Virus record (IMG/VR): IMGVR_UViG_3300010334_000176
Location: 1 to 31,735 of that record
DNA length: 31,735 nt
DNA from: a virus
Reading direction: 5' to 3' (one strand)
Positions within the stretch are counted from its first letter, which is position 1; each line of letters opens with the position of its first letter. The notes under the pieces were generated by a model, which was not told the DNA's origin, made no database searches, and saw only the letters and a list, made by a program, of their open reading frames with translations. Both the position numbers and the translations under genes were made by a program. Below are positions 1 to 6,877 of the stretch, one piece after another.

Positions 1-88
1 AATGACCGAGCCTCCAAGGAGGATTGGAGCCTGCTCGCCGCTTCTGGCGTCAGGAGAACAGTGATCTTAGAAACCGTTGGAGTTACAT
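1..88 (+). other. Upstream edge, probably the 3' end of a preceding gene
   Basis: No complete gene can be supported here. One plus frame is open from the left edge to a TGA at 62-64. Another is open to a TGA at 90-92 that would overlap the next ATG as ATGA, the junction style used throughout this phage, but it also contains a TGA at 3-5. A Shine-Dalgarno-like GGAG at 79-82 serves the gene starting at 89. I cannot say which frame is coding. Confidence 0.3.
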
Positions 89-727
89 ATGAGTTTAATT
101 GCGACAGCAGGAAGCGAATCGACCTTCAAGCCAGTGCCAGAAGGAACCCACCTCGCACGTTGCTACCGGATCGTTGATCTCGGCACACAAGAGTCCACCT
201 ACCTCGGGCAGGTTAAAACCCAGCGCAAGGTGATGATTCAGTTCGAGGTTCACGGCGACGATGAGAATGGGTTTGCCCTGATCACTCGTGCCGGCGAGCC
301 AATGTCTATCTCAAAGAACTACACCCTATCTATCGGTGAGAAGTCTCGCCTGCGGCAGGACCTAGCGTCGTGGCGTGGCAAAGCCTTCACCCCCGAAGAA
401 CTCAAGGGGTTTGAACTCAAGAATCTTTTGGGAGTATGGGGAATGATCAGCGTGATCAAGACACCCGGCGCGGACGGCAAAGAATACTCAAACATCAATG
501 CCATCACCCCGGTTCCCGCGGTCGTGAAGAAGAACGGAATGCCTCAGTACTTCAACGAGCCCAAGATCTTCTCAATCGACTCTCCAGACATGGAGTTGTT
601 TGCGACGTTCTCTGACTACTTACGGGCAAAGATTGAAGGATCGCCGGAGTGGAAGAGTCGCATGAAGCCAATCGCCTACACAGGTGGCGGTGTATCAGAT
701 GATTTTGATGATTCCATCCCCTTCTGA
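89..727 (+). CDS. Phage single-stranded-DNA-binding-like protein (DUF669-type)
   Basis: A 212-aa soluble protein. The start is the ATG at 89, which has GGAG six bases upstream; an in-frame TTG at 77 has no such site. Its N-terminus (LIATAGSESTFKPVPEGTHLARC) resembles phage DUF669-type proteins, which sit in replication/recombination operons. The C-terminus ends in an acidic tail, DDFDDSIPF, very like the DDDIPF tip by which bacterial SSB proteins recruit partners. Together these suggest binding of ssDNA and recruitment of replication or recombination enzymes. It is the first complete gene of a plus-strand operon and joins a nuclease-like gene by a TGATG overlap at 725-729. The general class is fairly secure; the exact activity is inferred. 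Confidence 0.72.
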   Translation: MSLIATAGSESTFKPVPEGTHLARCYRIVDLGTQESTYLGQVKTQRKVMIQFEVHGDDENGFALITRAGEPMSISKNYTLSIGEKSRLRQDLASWRGKAFTPEELKGFELKNLLGVWGMISVIKTPGADGKEYSNINAITPVPAVVKKNGMPQYFNEPKIFSIDSPDMELFATFSDYLRAKIEGSPEWKSRMKPIAYTGGGVSDDFDDSIPF

Positions 728-1164
728 TGCGACCGCTCTACGAGAGTTCTAAGGATCTCTCTAACGAACTTCGCGTTTCCAACATCCTCAAAGAATGCTG
801 GAACGCGGAGTTTGTGAAGCTACCGATGGCCTACTACGTTGACTGGGCTGTCGTTAGGGGATCAGAGATCAAAGCCTTCGCAGAGTTCAAACGTCGTCAC
901 AACCCCAAGGATCGCTACCCTACCTTCATGATTTCATTGAACAAATGGAAGCACGGAAGAGAGATCGGCAAAGAACTTGGGGTGCCGTTCCTGATTATCG
1001 TGGAGTGGGATGACGGCCTCTATTACTGCGACACGGAAGCAGTTGCCCGTACTTACGGGTTCGGCGGAAGGTCAGACCGAGGAGACTCGCAAGACCAAGA
1101 GCCCGTTGTTTTCATCAACACAAAAGCGTTCTATAAAGTGAGAAAAAATGCCAGAGAATCTTAG
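727..1164 (+). CDS. Putative PD-(D/E)XK-type nuclease
   Basis: A 145-aa protein starting at the ATG of a TGATG overlap with the SSB-like gene. The segment YVDWAVVRG followed by AFAEFKRRHN has the spacing of a PD-(D/E)XK core: an Asp at the start of a strand, then Glu-x-Lys on the next. A hydrophobic strand, VPFLIIVEWDDGLYY, follows, as expected for a restriction-endonuclease fold. Neighbours are an SSB-like protein and a Cas4/RecB-like nuclease, so a role in phage DNA processing, recombination or host DNA breakdown is likely. Family membership rests on motif reading only; it could be a resolvase-like or VRR-like enzyme, or an inactive relative. Confidence 0.55.
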   Translation: MRPLYESSKDLSNELRVSNILKECWNAEFVKLPMAYYVDWAVVRGSEIKAFAEFKRRHNPKDRYPTFMISLNKWKHGREIGKELGVPFLIIVEWDDGLYYCDTEAVARTYGFGGRSDRGDSQDQEPVVFINTKAFYKVRKNARES

Positions 1165-1288
1165 AGATTGGGCCGTACTATCGGCATTCGTTATTACTGT
1201 TGCCGCAGCGCTGGCCAATGAACGAGAAATCATGGCGGTCGGTTGCGTGGCAACACTAATCTTAGTCATCATAGGGAAAGGAAAATGA
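1148..1288 (+). CDS. Small membrane protein, 46 aa
   Basis: The ATG at 1148 opens a 46-aa frame overlapping the end of the nuclease-like gene by 17 nt and ending in an ATGA overlap with the following exonuclease gene at 1285. The product has two hydrophobic stretches, roughly residues 8-23 (WAVLSAFVITVAAALA) and 29-42 (MAVGCVATLILVII), separated by NERE and ending GKGK. That is the pattern of a two-helix membrane peptide. Tight coupling on both sides is the main evidence that it is translated. The function is unknown; a membrane anchor or host-membrane modulator are options. Confidence 0.6.
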   Translation: MPENLRDWAVLSAFVITVAAALANEREIMAVGCVATLILVIIGKGK

Positions 1289-2031
1289 TCGTCTCCCAAA
1301 AGAAAACAAGTGAGCACTGGTACACCAGAGACGGTGAGCCGATGTACACAGTCGTAGGAAAGACCGGGGTCCGCCCTACAACGCTGCGTGACGCTCGCAC
1401 GAAGGACCTAGTACCCTCCGTTACAACGATCCTTAACGTGGCCGCCAAACCCGCTTTGATCGCGTGGATGCAGAAGCAAGTACTCATGAGTGCCCTGACC
1501 ATGCAGCGGATCGGTGACGAGCCTGATGCGGCCTATATGGACCGCATCCTTGTTGACTCGCGGGAACTTGCTAAGGCCGCCGCGGATGCAGGCACGGACA
1601 TCCACAACTCAATCGAGGCGTTCTACTCCGGCAACAAGCCATCCCGCCACTTTGAGCACGTCAAGGCGGTCTCTGACGCCCTGCAGGAGGAGTTCGGAGA
1701 TCAGGATTGGGTAGCCGAGAAGTCCTTTGGCCACGAGCTTGGCTTTGGCGGAAAGTGTGATCTCCATTCTTTGGAGGTCGTCGTTGACGTTAAGACCAAG
1801 GAATTCGGTCCTAGCGATGACGTTGACGGGTATGACGAGCACCTGATGCAACTCGCCGCTTACCGGGTAGGTCTGGGAGTGACAGAAGCCAAGTGCGCGA
1901 ACATCTTTGTATCTCGCACCCACCCCGGTTTAGTAGTCATCAAGAACTGGACCGAGGATGAGCTAGTCCGCGGCTGGGAGCAGTTCCAGTGTCTTCTTCG
2001 TTTCTGGCAACTCAAGCACAACTACCGATGA
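1285..2031 (+). CDS. Cas4/RecB-like PD-(D/E)XK exonuclease
   Basis: A 248-aa protein. The start is the ATG in ATGA at 1285, preceded by AAAGGAAA; an upstream alternative start at 1243 lies inside the preceding frame. The motifs of the RecB/Cas4 nuclease family appear in order: a helix with GTDIH (about residue 103), GFGGKCDL with the metal-binding Asp near 159, VVDVKTK giving Asp168-x-Lys170, and the QLAAYR helix (189-194) typical of the family. The likely activity is metal-dependent DNA exonuclease in phage recombination or host DNA degradation, working with the SSB-like protein upstream. The C-terminus overlaps the mini-ORF start by ATGA. No cysteine cluster for the Cas4 iron-sulphur site is evident, so it is closer to the phage/RecB branch. 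Confidence 0.8.
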   Translation: MIVSQKKTSEHWYTRDGEPMYTVVGKTGVRPTTLRDARTKDLVPSVTTILNVAAKPALIAWMQKQVLMSALTMQRIGDEPDAAYMDRILVDSRELAKAAADAGTDIHNSIEAFYSGNKPSRHFEHVKAVSDALQEEFGDQDWVAEKSFGHELGFGGKCDLHSLEVVVDVKTKEFGPSDDVDGYDEHLMQLAAYRVGLGVTEAKCANIFVSRTHPGLVVIKNWTEDELVRGWEQFQCLLRFWQLKHNYR

Positions 2032-2084
2032 AACCATTCCAGACCGCTGACGGTGAAATCTTTACCGATCGGGAAAACAAATGA
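2028..2084 (+). CDS. 18-codon mini-ORF, partial duplicate of the next gene's start
   Basis: This frame starts with an ATG overlapping the exonuclease stop (ATGA, 2028-2031) and ends with a TGA overlapping the next gene's ATG (ATGA, 2081-2084). It encodes MKPFQTADGEIFTDRENK. This aligns with the N-terminus of the following protein, MKPISAFQTSDGNIFPDQES, apart from a three-residue gap. It therefore looks like a tandem duplicate reduced to a stub, kept in frame as a bridge for translational coupling. Whether the peptide itself has a role cannot be told from sequence. Confidence 0.45.
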   Translation: MKPFQTADGEIFTDRENK

Positions 2085-2293
2085 AACCAATCTCCGCATT
2101 TCAAACCTCTGACGGCAACATCTTTCCCGATCAGGAAAGCGCTAGTCGTCATGAGTTCTTCCTCGAAAACAAGGACCTAGTCGAAGACTTCTTGTCGTCA
2201 GAAGAAAACCCCTACAAAGGATCAGCCCACCGCAGCATCGTGCAGGGAAGCATCATGCGCTGGGAACTATGGAGAGCCAAAAATGTTAAGTAA
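2081..2293 (+). CDS. Small hypothetical phage protein, 70 aa
   Basis: A 70-aa acidic protein beginning MKPISAFQTSDGNIF, with a DQESASRHEFFLENKDLVEDFL segment. The pattern of T.DG..F, then an acidic stretch, then A..HE is common in small phage proteins of unknown function that start with a beta-hairpin followed by a helix. It is translationally coupled to the mini-ORF by ATGA and overlaps the next gene by 11 nt. No catalytic motif, signal peptide or membrane segment is visible. Confidence 0.6.
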   Translation: MKPISAFQTSDGNIFPDQESASRHEFFLENKDLVEDFLSSEENPYKGSAHRSIVQGSIMRWELWRAKNVK

Positions 2294-2510
2294 GTCCTAC
2301 CTAACCGACGCAACAATCAAGCAGTTGTACTTCTATACGGACAAGTCCCGTAACCCGAACGGGGTATATGGGTACGTTGACGTTTTGGAGTTTGCTAGGA
2401 TCGTTGAGCAGTACGTCATTGCTCAGAACGAAAAAAAGCCAGTGATCGCACTGGCTAAACCCGCTCCTGCGGGGTCCGGGGGAGGAGAGGTCCCCAAACT
2501 TGTTACATGA
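2283..2510 (+). CDS. Small hypothetical protein, last gene of the plus-strand operon
   Basis: A 75-aa protein that starts at an ATG 11 nt inside the previous gene, preceded by GGAGAG. Residues 1-47 look like a small folded helical domain (SKSYLTDATIKQLYFYTDKS, then VDVLEFARIVEQYVIAQ). The C-terminal third is a Lys/Pro/Ala/Gly-rich tail. The tail codons also carry the minus-strand late terminator (2431-2456). The last eight bases overlap the 3' end of the convergent late gene. The function is unknown. Confidence 0.6.
   Translation: MLSKSYLTDATIKQLYFYTDKSRNPNGVYGYVDVLEFARIVEQYVIAQNEKKPVIALAKPAPAGSGGGEVPKLVT
2431..2456 (-). terminator. Intrinsic terminator of the late operon, inside a plus-strand gene
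   Basis: Read on the minus strand this is an 8-bp perfect stem (AGCCAGTG/CACTGGCT) with a four-base loop, followed immediately by six T residues (the A run at 2431-2436 on the plus strand). That is the classic Rho-independent layout. It lies 47 nt beyond the stop codon of the last late gene (2503) and within the coding sequence of the convergent gene 2283-2510. On the plus strand the hairpin is not followed by a T run, so it should act in one direction only. Confidence 0.85.
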
Positions 2511-4041
2511 CTTGTTGCTTACCGAACATCCGTTCGTTCAAAGCGTCCATGATCTTCTGACGATCTTCCGGGGTTCTCGCGTTGCGATACAACTCCGTCA
2601 GAATCGAGATGGCCATACCGGCCGGGGCGGTCCCTCTAAACATAGACAGGCCGCCCCCCAAAATCTCAGCAGCACCCGTTCCAATCTTGCCAACGTCACC
2701 CTGACGGGCACCCGTTAAAGCCTCTGCACCACCGCCAAAGGTTTGCATACCGCCAAGGGTCTTTGGAATGATCGGGAGCGCACTTAGAACGCGCTGTGCA
2801 GGCTCGGTTACGTTACGGGCAAACATACCCGTCACCGCATCCAATCCGGACCGCACAGGGCCACGCGCAGCCGATGTTGCCGCAGGGGCTGGTAGTACAC
2901 CTTGGCCAATCGTTGGCTCTACCCTGACGCCCGGAGCAGCACCCGGAGGTGGTGTCCCCGCAGACATAGAAGGCATGGGAGCCTCTGCAGGAGGTCCCTG
3001 CAGTAACGCAGCACGTCCGGGTTGGAATGGGTTTGTTCCTGCTGTCAGGCGGGGCTGAGGAGCACCCGTAAGCGGCGCGGCAGGAGGAAGCGCTGACCGA
3101 GGTTGCTGTGGAGGAGGAGGGGGAAGAGGGAGATCCTGCTCTCCGCCGATGATAAGTCTCGCCCGTGGCTCTCGCCGTTCCCCAAGCGTAAGAACGCCAG
3201 AGGTTGGCCTCTCTACAAGAGTCTCGCTAGGGAACGCTGCCTGTGCCGCTAGGGTTCCAGCCCGACGTTCTTGAACTAACCGTTGCGCATCTTTCAGGTC
3301 AACGGCCTGCATCGCAAGTTCAACCGGCAACTGGAAACTGCGAGCGTAAGCGTAGGTCCCACGTCCGCCAGCGGCCATGTTCCCATTCTGAAGTTCGTTC
3401 GGGAACTGTTGATAAAACCTTGTCGCGGTCTGATTAACGGTTGATGGGGTAACCCCTTGTGGAAGTTCTCCGCCGATCACTTCGTTGGCCAGATCCGCCA
3501 CCGTGTTTGGTCCGCGAACTCGGTTTGCTACAGCATCTAAGGCAGCATTGATCCCGCGTCCACCAGCCTCACGCAACACCGCTGCCTGCTGAACAGCACC
3601 GGGAACTGCGCCAGCAATAGCGCCAGCAACCTGAGCATTCAAGCGCATATCTGTTGGCTGTTGCTCTTGTTGCTTGGTCTCAATCGCGCCGATGTCTTTC
3701 TCAAGATCACCCAGAGTATTGGGCCCTTCTTTAGGAGCAGCAGGAGTTTGTTCTCTAACCTCTGGTGGTTGCGCCTTCAATGTGGCCAGTTCACGAGTCA
3801 ACGCACCAAGGTTTGCTTCCTTGCGGCTCTGTTCTTCTGGAGTTGCTGCTGGACGCTCATACTCTTTGATGAACTCATTCTGCAGAATCTGAATCGCCGT
3901 CTCTCCGCGAGGAGGGATTTTAATCGATTTGGGCGCAGCATCCGCAGCACGAAACTGATCCAGCTTTTCTTTGAACTCAGGAGTGCCCTGCTTATCCTGA
4001 TTAGCAAACAACCAATTAGCGAGTTCTTGTTTGTCACTCAT
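2503..4041 (-). CDS. Putative internal virion/ejection protein, 512 aa
   Basis: This is the last gene of the late operon, sharing one base with the previous stop (TAATG at 4041). The N-terminal 140 residues are charged and helical (Glu/Lys/Gln-rich). A hydrophobic Ala/Gly stretch (VAGAIAGAVPGAVQQAA) lies around residue 140-155. The centre is Pro-rich, with a run PLPPPPPQQP near 305. The C-terminus has another Gly/Ala-rich amphipathic segment before EDRQKIMDALNERM. There is no enzyme motif. Position at the end of the late operon, alternating disordered and membrane-seeking segments, and neighbours of the same kind fit an internal protein ejected with the DNA. Function is inferred from context. 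Confidence 0.5.
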   Translation of the reverse strand: MSDKQELANWLFANQDKQGTPEFKEKLDQFRAADAAPKSIKIPPRGETAIQILQNEFIKEYERPAATPEEQSRKEANLGALTRELATLKAQPPEVREQTPAAPKEGPNTLGDLEKDIGAIETKQQEQQPTDMRLNAQVAGAIAGAVPGAVQQAAVLREAGGRGINAALDAVANRVRGPNTVADLANEVIGGELPQGVTPSTVNQTATRFYQQFPNELQNGNMAAGGRGTYAYARSFQLPVELAMQAVDLKDAQRLVQERRAGTLAAQAAFPSETLVERPTSGVLTLGERREPRARLIIGGEQDLPLPPPPPQQPRSALPPAAPLTGAPQPRLTAGTNPFQPGRAALLQGPPAEAPMPSMSAGTPPPGAAPGVRVEPTIGQGVLPAPAATSAARGPVRSGLDAVTGMFARNVTEPAQRVLSALPIIPKTLGGMQTFGGGAEALTGARQGDVGKIGTGAAEILGGGLSMFRGTAPAGMAISILTELYRNARTPEDRQKIMDALNERMFGKQQVM

Positions 4042-5849
4042 TATTTGAGACTCCTCGCAAAGTCTAAAGCAGGGTTTGATGTCTGACGTGGTTGTGCCGA
4101 AGGTTGCTGAGGTTTACGGCCAAGGTAGATGTCGTAAGCACGAGCTAGATCTTGGTCATACTTGGCTGCAAATTTATCGTGGTCTTTGCTGCCAAGGTAG
4201 TCGCGCCACCCTTGACCTTGATTTTGCTTCTTCCATTCGTTGTACTCATTGGCCCGAGCAATCTCAGCCTCACCATGCATCTTCATGATGGCGGCCTTGA
4301 ATCGAGCGGTCTTAGGATCGTCTTCGATGCTCGGTCCAATACTAGAAAGAACTCTAGTTTCGTAATCGGTGATCGTGCCCTGACCCTTGGTCAATGAACG
4401 CAGATTAAACAGATATTCCGCAGCCAAGCCCATCATCACTCTGCGAGCAGATAACTCCTCTGGAGTTCCTCTGAGCGTTGCCACAGCGTCTTGTAGGGCA
4501 GATGCCTTTGCACTCTCGCCGCCAAGGCTTGCACCGCTCTCTAAGAGTTTGATGCCAGCAGACAAGAACCCCGGCTTTGCAGCAGTACCGATCGCGTTAG
4601 GGTACTCAGTTACAAGTTTGGCGTACTGGTCGGCGATGTTGACCTGATTCCTTCCTGCTTTCTTGATCTCAACGATGGTCTCGCGCTCGTCCTTAAGATT
4701 TTGTTTTTTAGCCTCTTCTGCCGCAGCAATGTCAGCCTTGGCTTGCTCAATTGTTTTGGTGGTTGCCACACCCGTAGTTGCCGCAATGTTCGCCTTGTCT
4801 TGTTCTTGACGGCGAGCCTTGGCTATGTCTCTTTCTGCTTCTTCTTGCGCCTTTCTTGCGGCCAACTGCGCAGGTGACAACATACCCCCGCCTGTTGGCG
4901 CTAATGGCGCAACAAAAGGTGACGGGGCGGCTTCCGGAGCAACCGAAGGGCGAGCAACTGCAGTAGGTTGAGGAGGCGCAGTAACAACTCTAGGAGGGGC
5001 AACGGGAGAGGTTGTTACGCCCTCATTGAGCGGAGCAGCAGGCAAAGGGGGCGCTTCTTTAGGTGCGGCAGGCCGCTGGATTCCTCGTAGCTTGTTCTCA
5101 TACGCAATCCGGGCATCGTTGTCACCGGAGGCGGTAATTTGATCAAGTTTTCTTGCTTGGGTTTTGGTTATCTGAAATGGCTCCCCTTTCAACGAAAGGA
5201 AAGGAACAAGAACCGGCGTAGGATCAGGCATATCAAATAGCCTACCCGTTGAACCTTGATAAAGCATCCCATTCTGCGCGATTTTAATGTCATCGCGTAC
5301 ATACTTGTCGTATTTGATTTCGGCGTCAGGTACGTTCCCGCCCTTGAGCAACTCGCTTGCAATAAACTGCTTCTTGGGAATCAATGGCACAGCAGGGGCA
5401 ACCTGAACGCCTTGATCCTCGACGCCCATCGACCTTAACGCTAAATCAGGATCAGGCGCTTCAACGGGAGTTGCGGGCTTTGAAGGAGTTACACCCTCTT
5501 GGTACATCTTCATCGCAGCACGTTGGTTGGCTTGGCCAACACCCATACCGGCAAGCTCAAGTTTCATTCTGGCGAGTTCTTCTTCCCGTGTCTGCTGCGC
5601 CTCTTGCGCCTTGGCTACGTTACCCGCAGCAATCCCCGCGGCCTCACCGAAACCGCCGGTCTTCGTTGGCCCGAGGAACGCCTGCGAGATCGCTAGAAGC
5701 GTCGGATCAAAGAACTGCGGCTGGCTACGCTTCTCAACCGCAGCAATCAGTTGATTGTAGGCATCCTGATAGCGTTGGTTCACTTGTGCGCTCTCCTCGC
5801 CCTCACCGAAGGCGTACAGAGACGAGGGAAGGGCGGTCTTCTCAGCCAT
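4041..5849 (-). CDS. Putative internal virion/ejection protein, 602 aa
   Basis: The ATG at 5849 overlaps the preceding stop (TAATG); an upstream in-frame start would add only four residues from inside the previous gene. The first 115 residues are helical and Gln/Ala-rich (YQDAYNQLIAAVEKRSQPQF; a coiled region with AQEAQQTREEELARMKLELA). The middle contains a small strand-rich segment (GMLYQGSTGRLFDMPDPTP) and a long Pro/Ala linker. A charged coiled coil (ARKAQEEAERDIAKARRQEQ, then EEAKKQNLKDERETIVEIKK) precedes a helical C-terminal domain with FLSAGIKLLESGASLGGESA and ITDYETRVLSSIGPS. No enzymatic site was recognised. Size, helical character and position suggest a DNA-ejection or inner-core protein. 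Confidence 0.5.
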   Translation of the reverse strand: MAEKTALPSSLYAFGEGEESAQVNQRYQDAYNQLIAAVEKRSQPQFFDPTLLAISQAFLGPTKTGGFGEAAGIAAGNVAKAQEAQQTREEELARMKLELAGMGVGQANQRAAMKMYQEGVTPSKPATPVEAPDPDLALRSMGVEDQGVQVAPAVPLIPKKQFIASELLKGGNVPDAEIKYDKYVRDDIKIAQNGMLYQGSTGRLFDMPDPTPVLVPFLSLKGEPFQITKTQARKLDQITASGDNDARIAYENKLRGIQRPAAPKEAPPLPAAPLNEGVTTSPVAPPRVVTAPPQPTAVARPSVAPEAAPSPFVAPLAPTGGGMLSPAQLAARKAQEEAERDIAKARRQEQDKANIAATTGVATTKTIEQAKADIAAAEEAKKQNLKDERETIVEIKKAGRNQVNIADQYAKLVTEYPNAIGTAAKPGFLSAGIKLLESGASLGGESAKASALQDAVATLRGTPEELSARRVMMGLAAEYLFNLRSLTKGQGTITDYETRVLSSIGPSIEDDPKTARFKAAIMKMHGEAEIARANEYNEWKKQNQGQGWRDYLGSKDHDKFAAKYDQDLARAYDIYLGRKPQQPSAQPRQTSNPALDFARSLK

Positions 5850-6877
5850 TAAATACCCCACTCAACATCAACTTTCTTACCAGTCGGATCGTAGTAGTTG
5901 AAAGTCTCTCTATCAAAGTAAAGCGGAGTACCGGCTTGGTTGGTTCCGCCGGTATATTCTGATGGGTCGAGAGTAAATGTGGATTGAGGCCCTCTGATAA
6001 AATTCCAGAGGTTACGAAGATTTGATCCGGTTGCTCCTATTGCCCCGGCCCCCCCGCCTGCCGCAGTAGCACCAACAAGGCTCCCAATACCAATAAGTTG
6101 GTTAAAAGGAGACTGACTGTATTGACCTGAAGTCCCCGGACCAACAGTCGTCTTTGTTGTTGGGACCGGCAATCCAGTCAAGAACTTCAGCGAGTTAATC
6201 GCGTTCGTAATCGGGTAGTCGAGTTTGGCCTGCTCGTATTGCTGCTGCGCAGCGCCTGCTGCGGTCAGTGCGCTCGCGCCCTTCAAGCCTAACTCTTGCT
6301 CTTTACCTGCCAACGTACCCTGCGTCTGAGCCACTGCGTTTTGCAACTGGCCTTGGTTGGTGGCCGCATCAAGAGCGCTCTTGTAAGCGTCTGCAAGCGA
6401 CTTGTTCTGCTGCCCCGTTAGGTTGGCTTGGAAGTCCGCTCCGGTCTGCCCTAGGGCGCTCGCATAGCGTTGGCTTCCTAAATTCCCGGTCCCGACAAAC
6501 GCCCCGCCAAGAGCCGGAAGAACATTGCGCTGAAAGTTCTGGTTGGCTAGCCGTGCCTGCTCATTCGTTACGTTCTGAATGTACGGGTTCATGAACTGCT
6601 GAATGCCAGCAGGATTCATCGCACTCGCGGCTTGGCCAGCGGTGGTCTCCGCGTTCTGAAGACCAGAGGCATACGAACCTGCCGCTGTTGACGTGTCTTT
6701 GTATCCTTGTGTTTGATAAGGATCAAGTGCCGCCAAACCGGTCGCGGCGGTCTTGCCCATCTGCGTGACAGCAGCCTCAGACGCCTTGTTGACAGGATTA
6801 GTAAAGAACGAAGGACCGGTATCGGTTACCGTTGTTGTTACGTTAGGGAGCGGTTGCCCCTCAAATATCGTGCTCAT
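5849..6877 (-). CDS. Putative internal virion (DNA-transfer-like) protein, 342 aa
   Basis: It overlaps the 1198-aa gene by ATGA at 6874-6877. The N-terminal half is Ala/Gln/Asn-rich and helical. It contains a pattern seen in many environmental phages next to tail genes: [20 protein letters not shown], then [20 protein letters not shown], i.e. helix, Gly-rich hinge, helix with an SxR motif. A glycine-rich hydrophobic segment ([20 protein letters not shown]) lies around residue 265-285. Such segments are typical of proteins that leave the capsid with the DNA and insert into the host envelope. The exact role is unproven. Confidence 0.5.
   Translation of the reverse strand: MSTIFEGQPLPNVTTTVTDTGPSFFTNPVNKASEAAVTQMGKTAATGLAALDPYQTQGYKDTSTAAGSYASGLQNAETTAGQAASAMNPAGIQQFMNPYIQNVTNEQARLANQNFQRNVLPALGGAFVGTGNLGSQRYASALGQTGADFQANLTGQQNKSLADAYKSALDAATNQGQLQNAVAQTQGTLAGKEQELGLKGASALTAAGAAQQQYEQAKLDYPITNAINSLKFLTGLPVPTTKTTVGPGTSGQYSQSPFNQLIGIGSLVGATAAGGGAGAIGATGSNLRNLWNFIRGPQSTFTLDPSEYTGGTNQAGTPLYFDRETFNYYDPTGKKVDVEWGI

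Noticed and set aside
1285-2031. CRISPR-associated Cas4 of an actual CRISPR system
   Set aside because: There is no repeat array or other cas genes; the gene lies in a phage replication operon with an SSB-like partner.
2456-2500. GC-rich inverted repeat CCCGC...GCGGG downstream of the late terminator as a plus-strand terminator
   Set aside because: The stem is only about five base pairs and no T run follows on the plus strand; it lies within a coding sequence.
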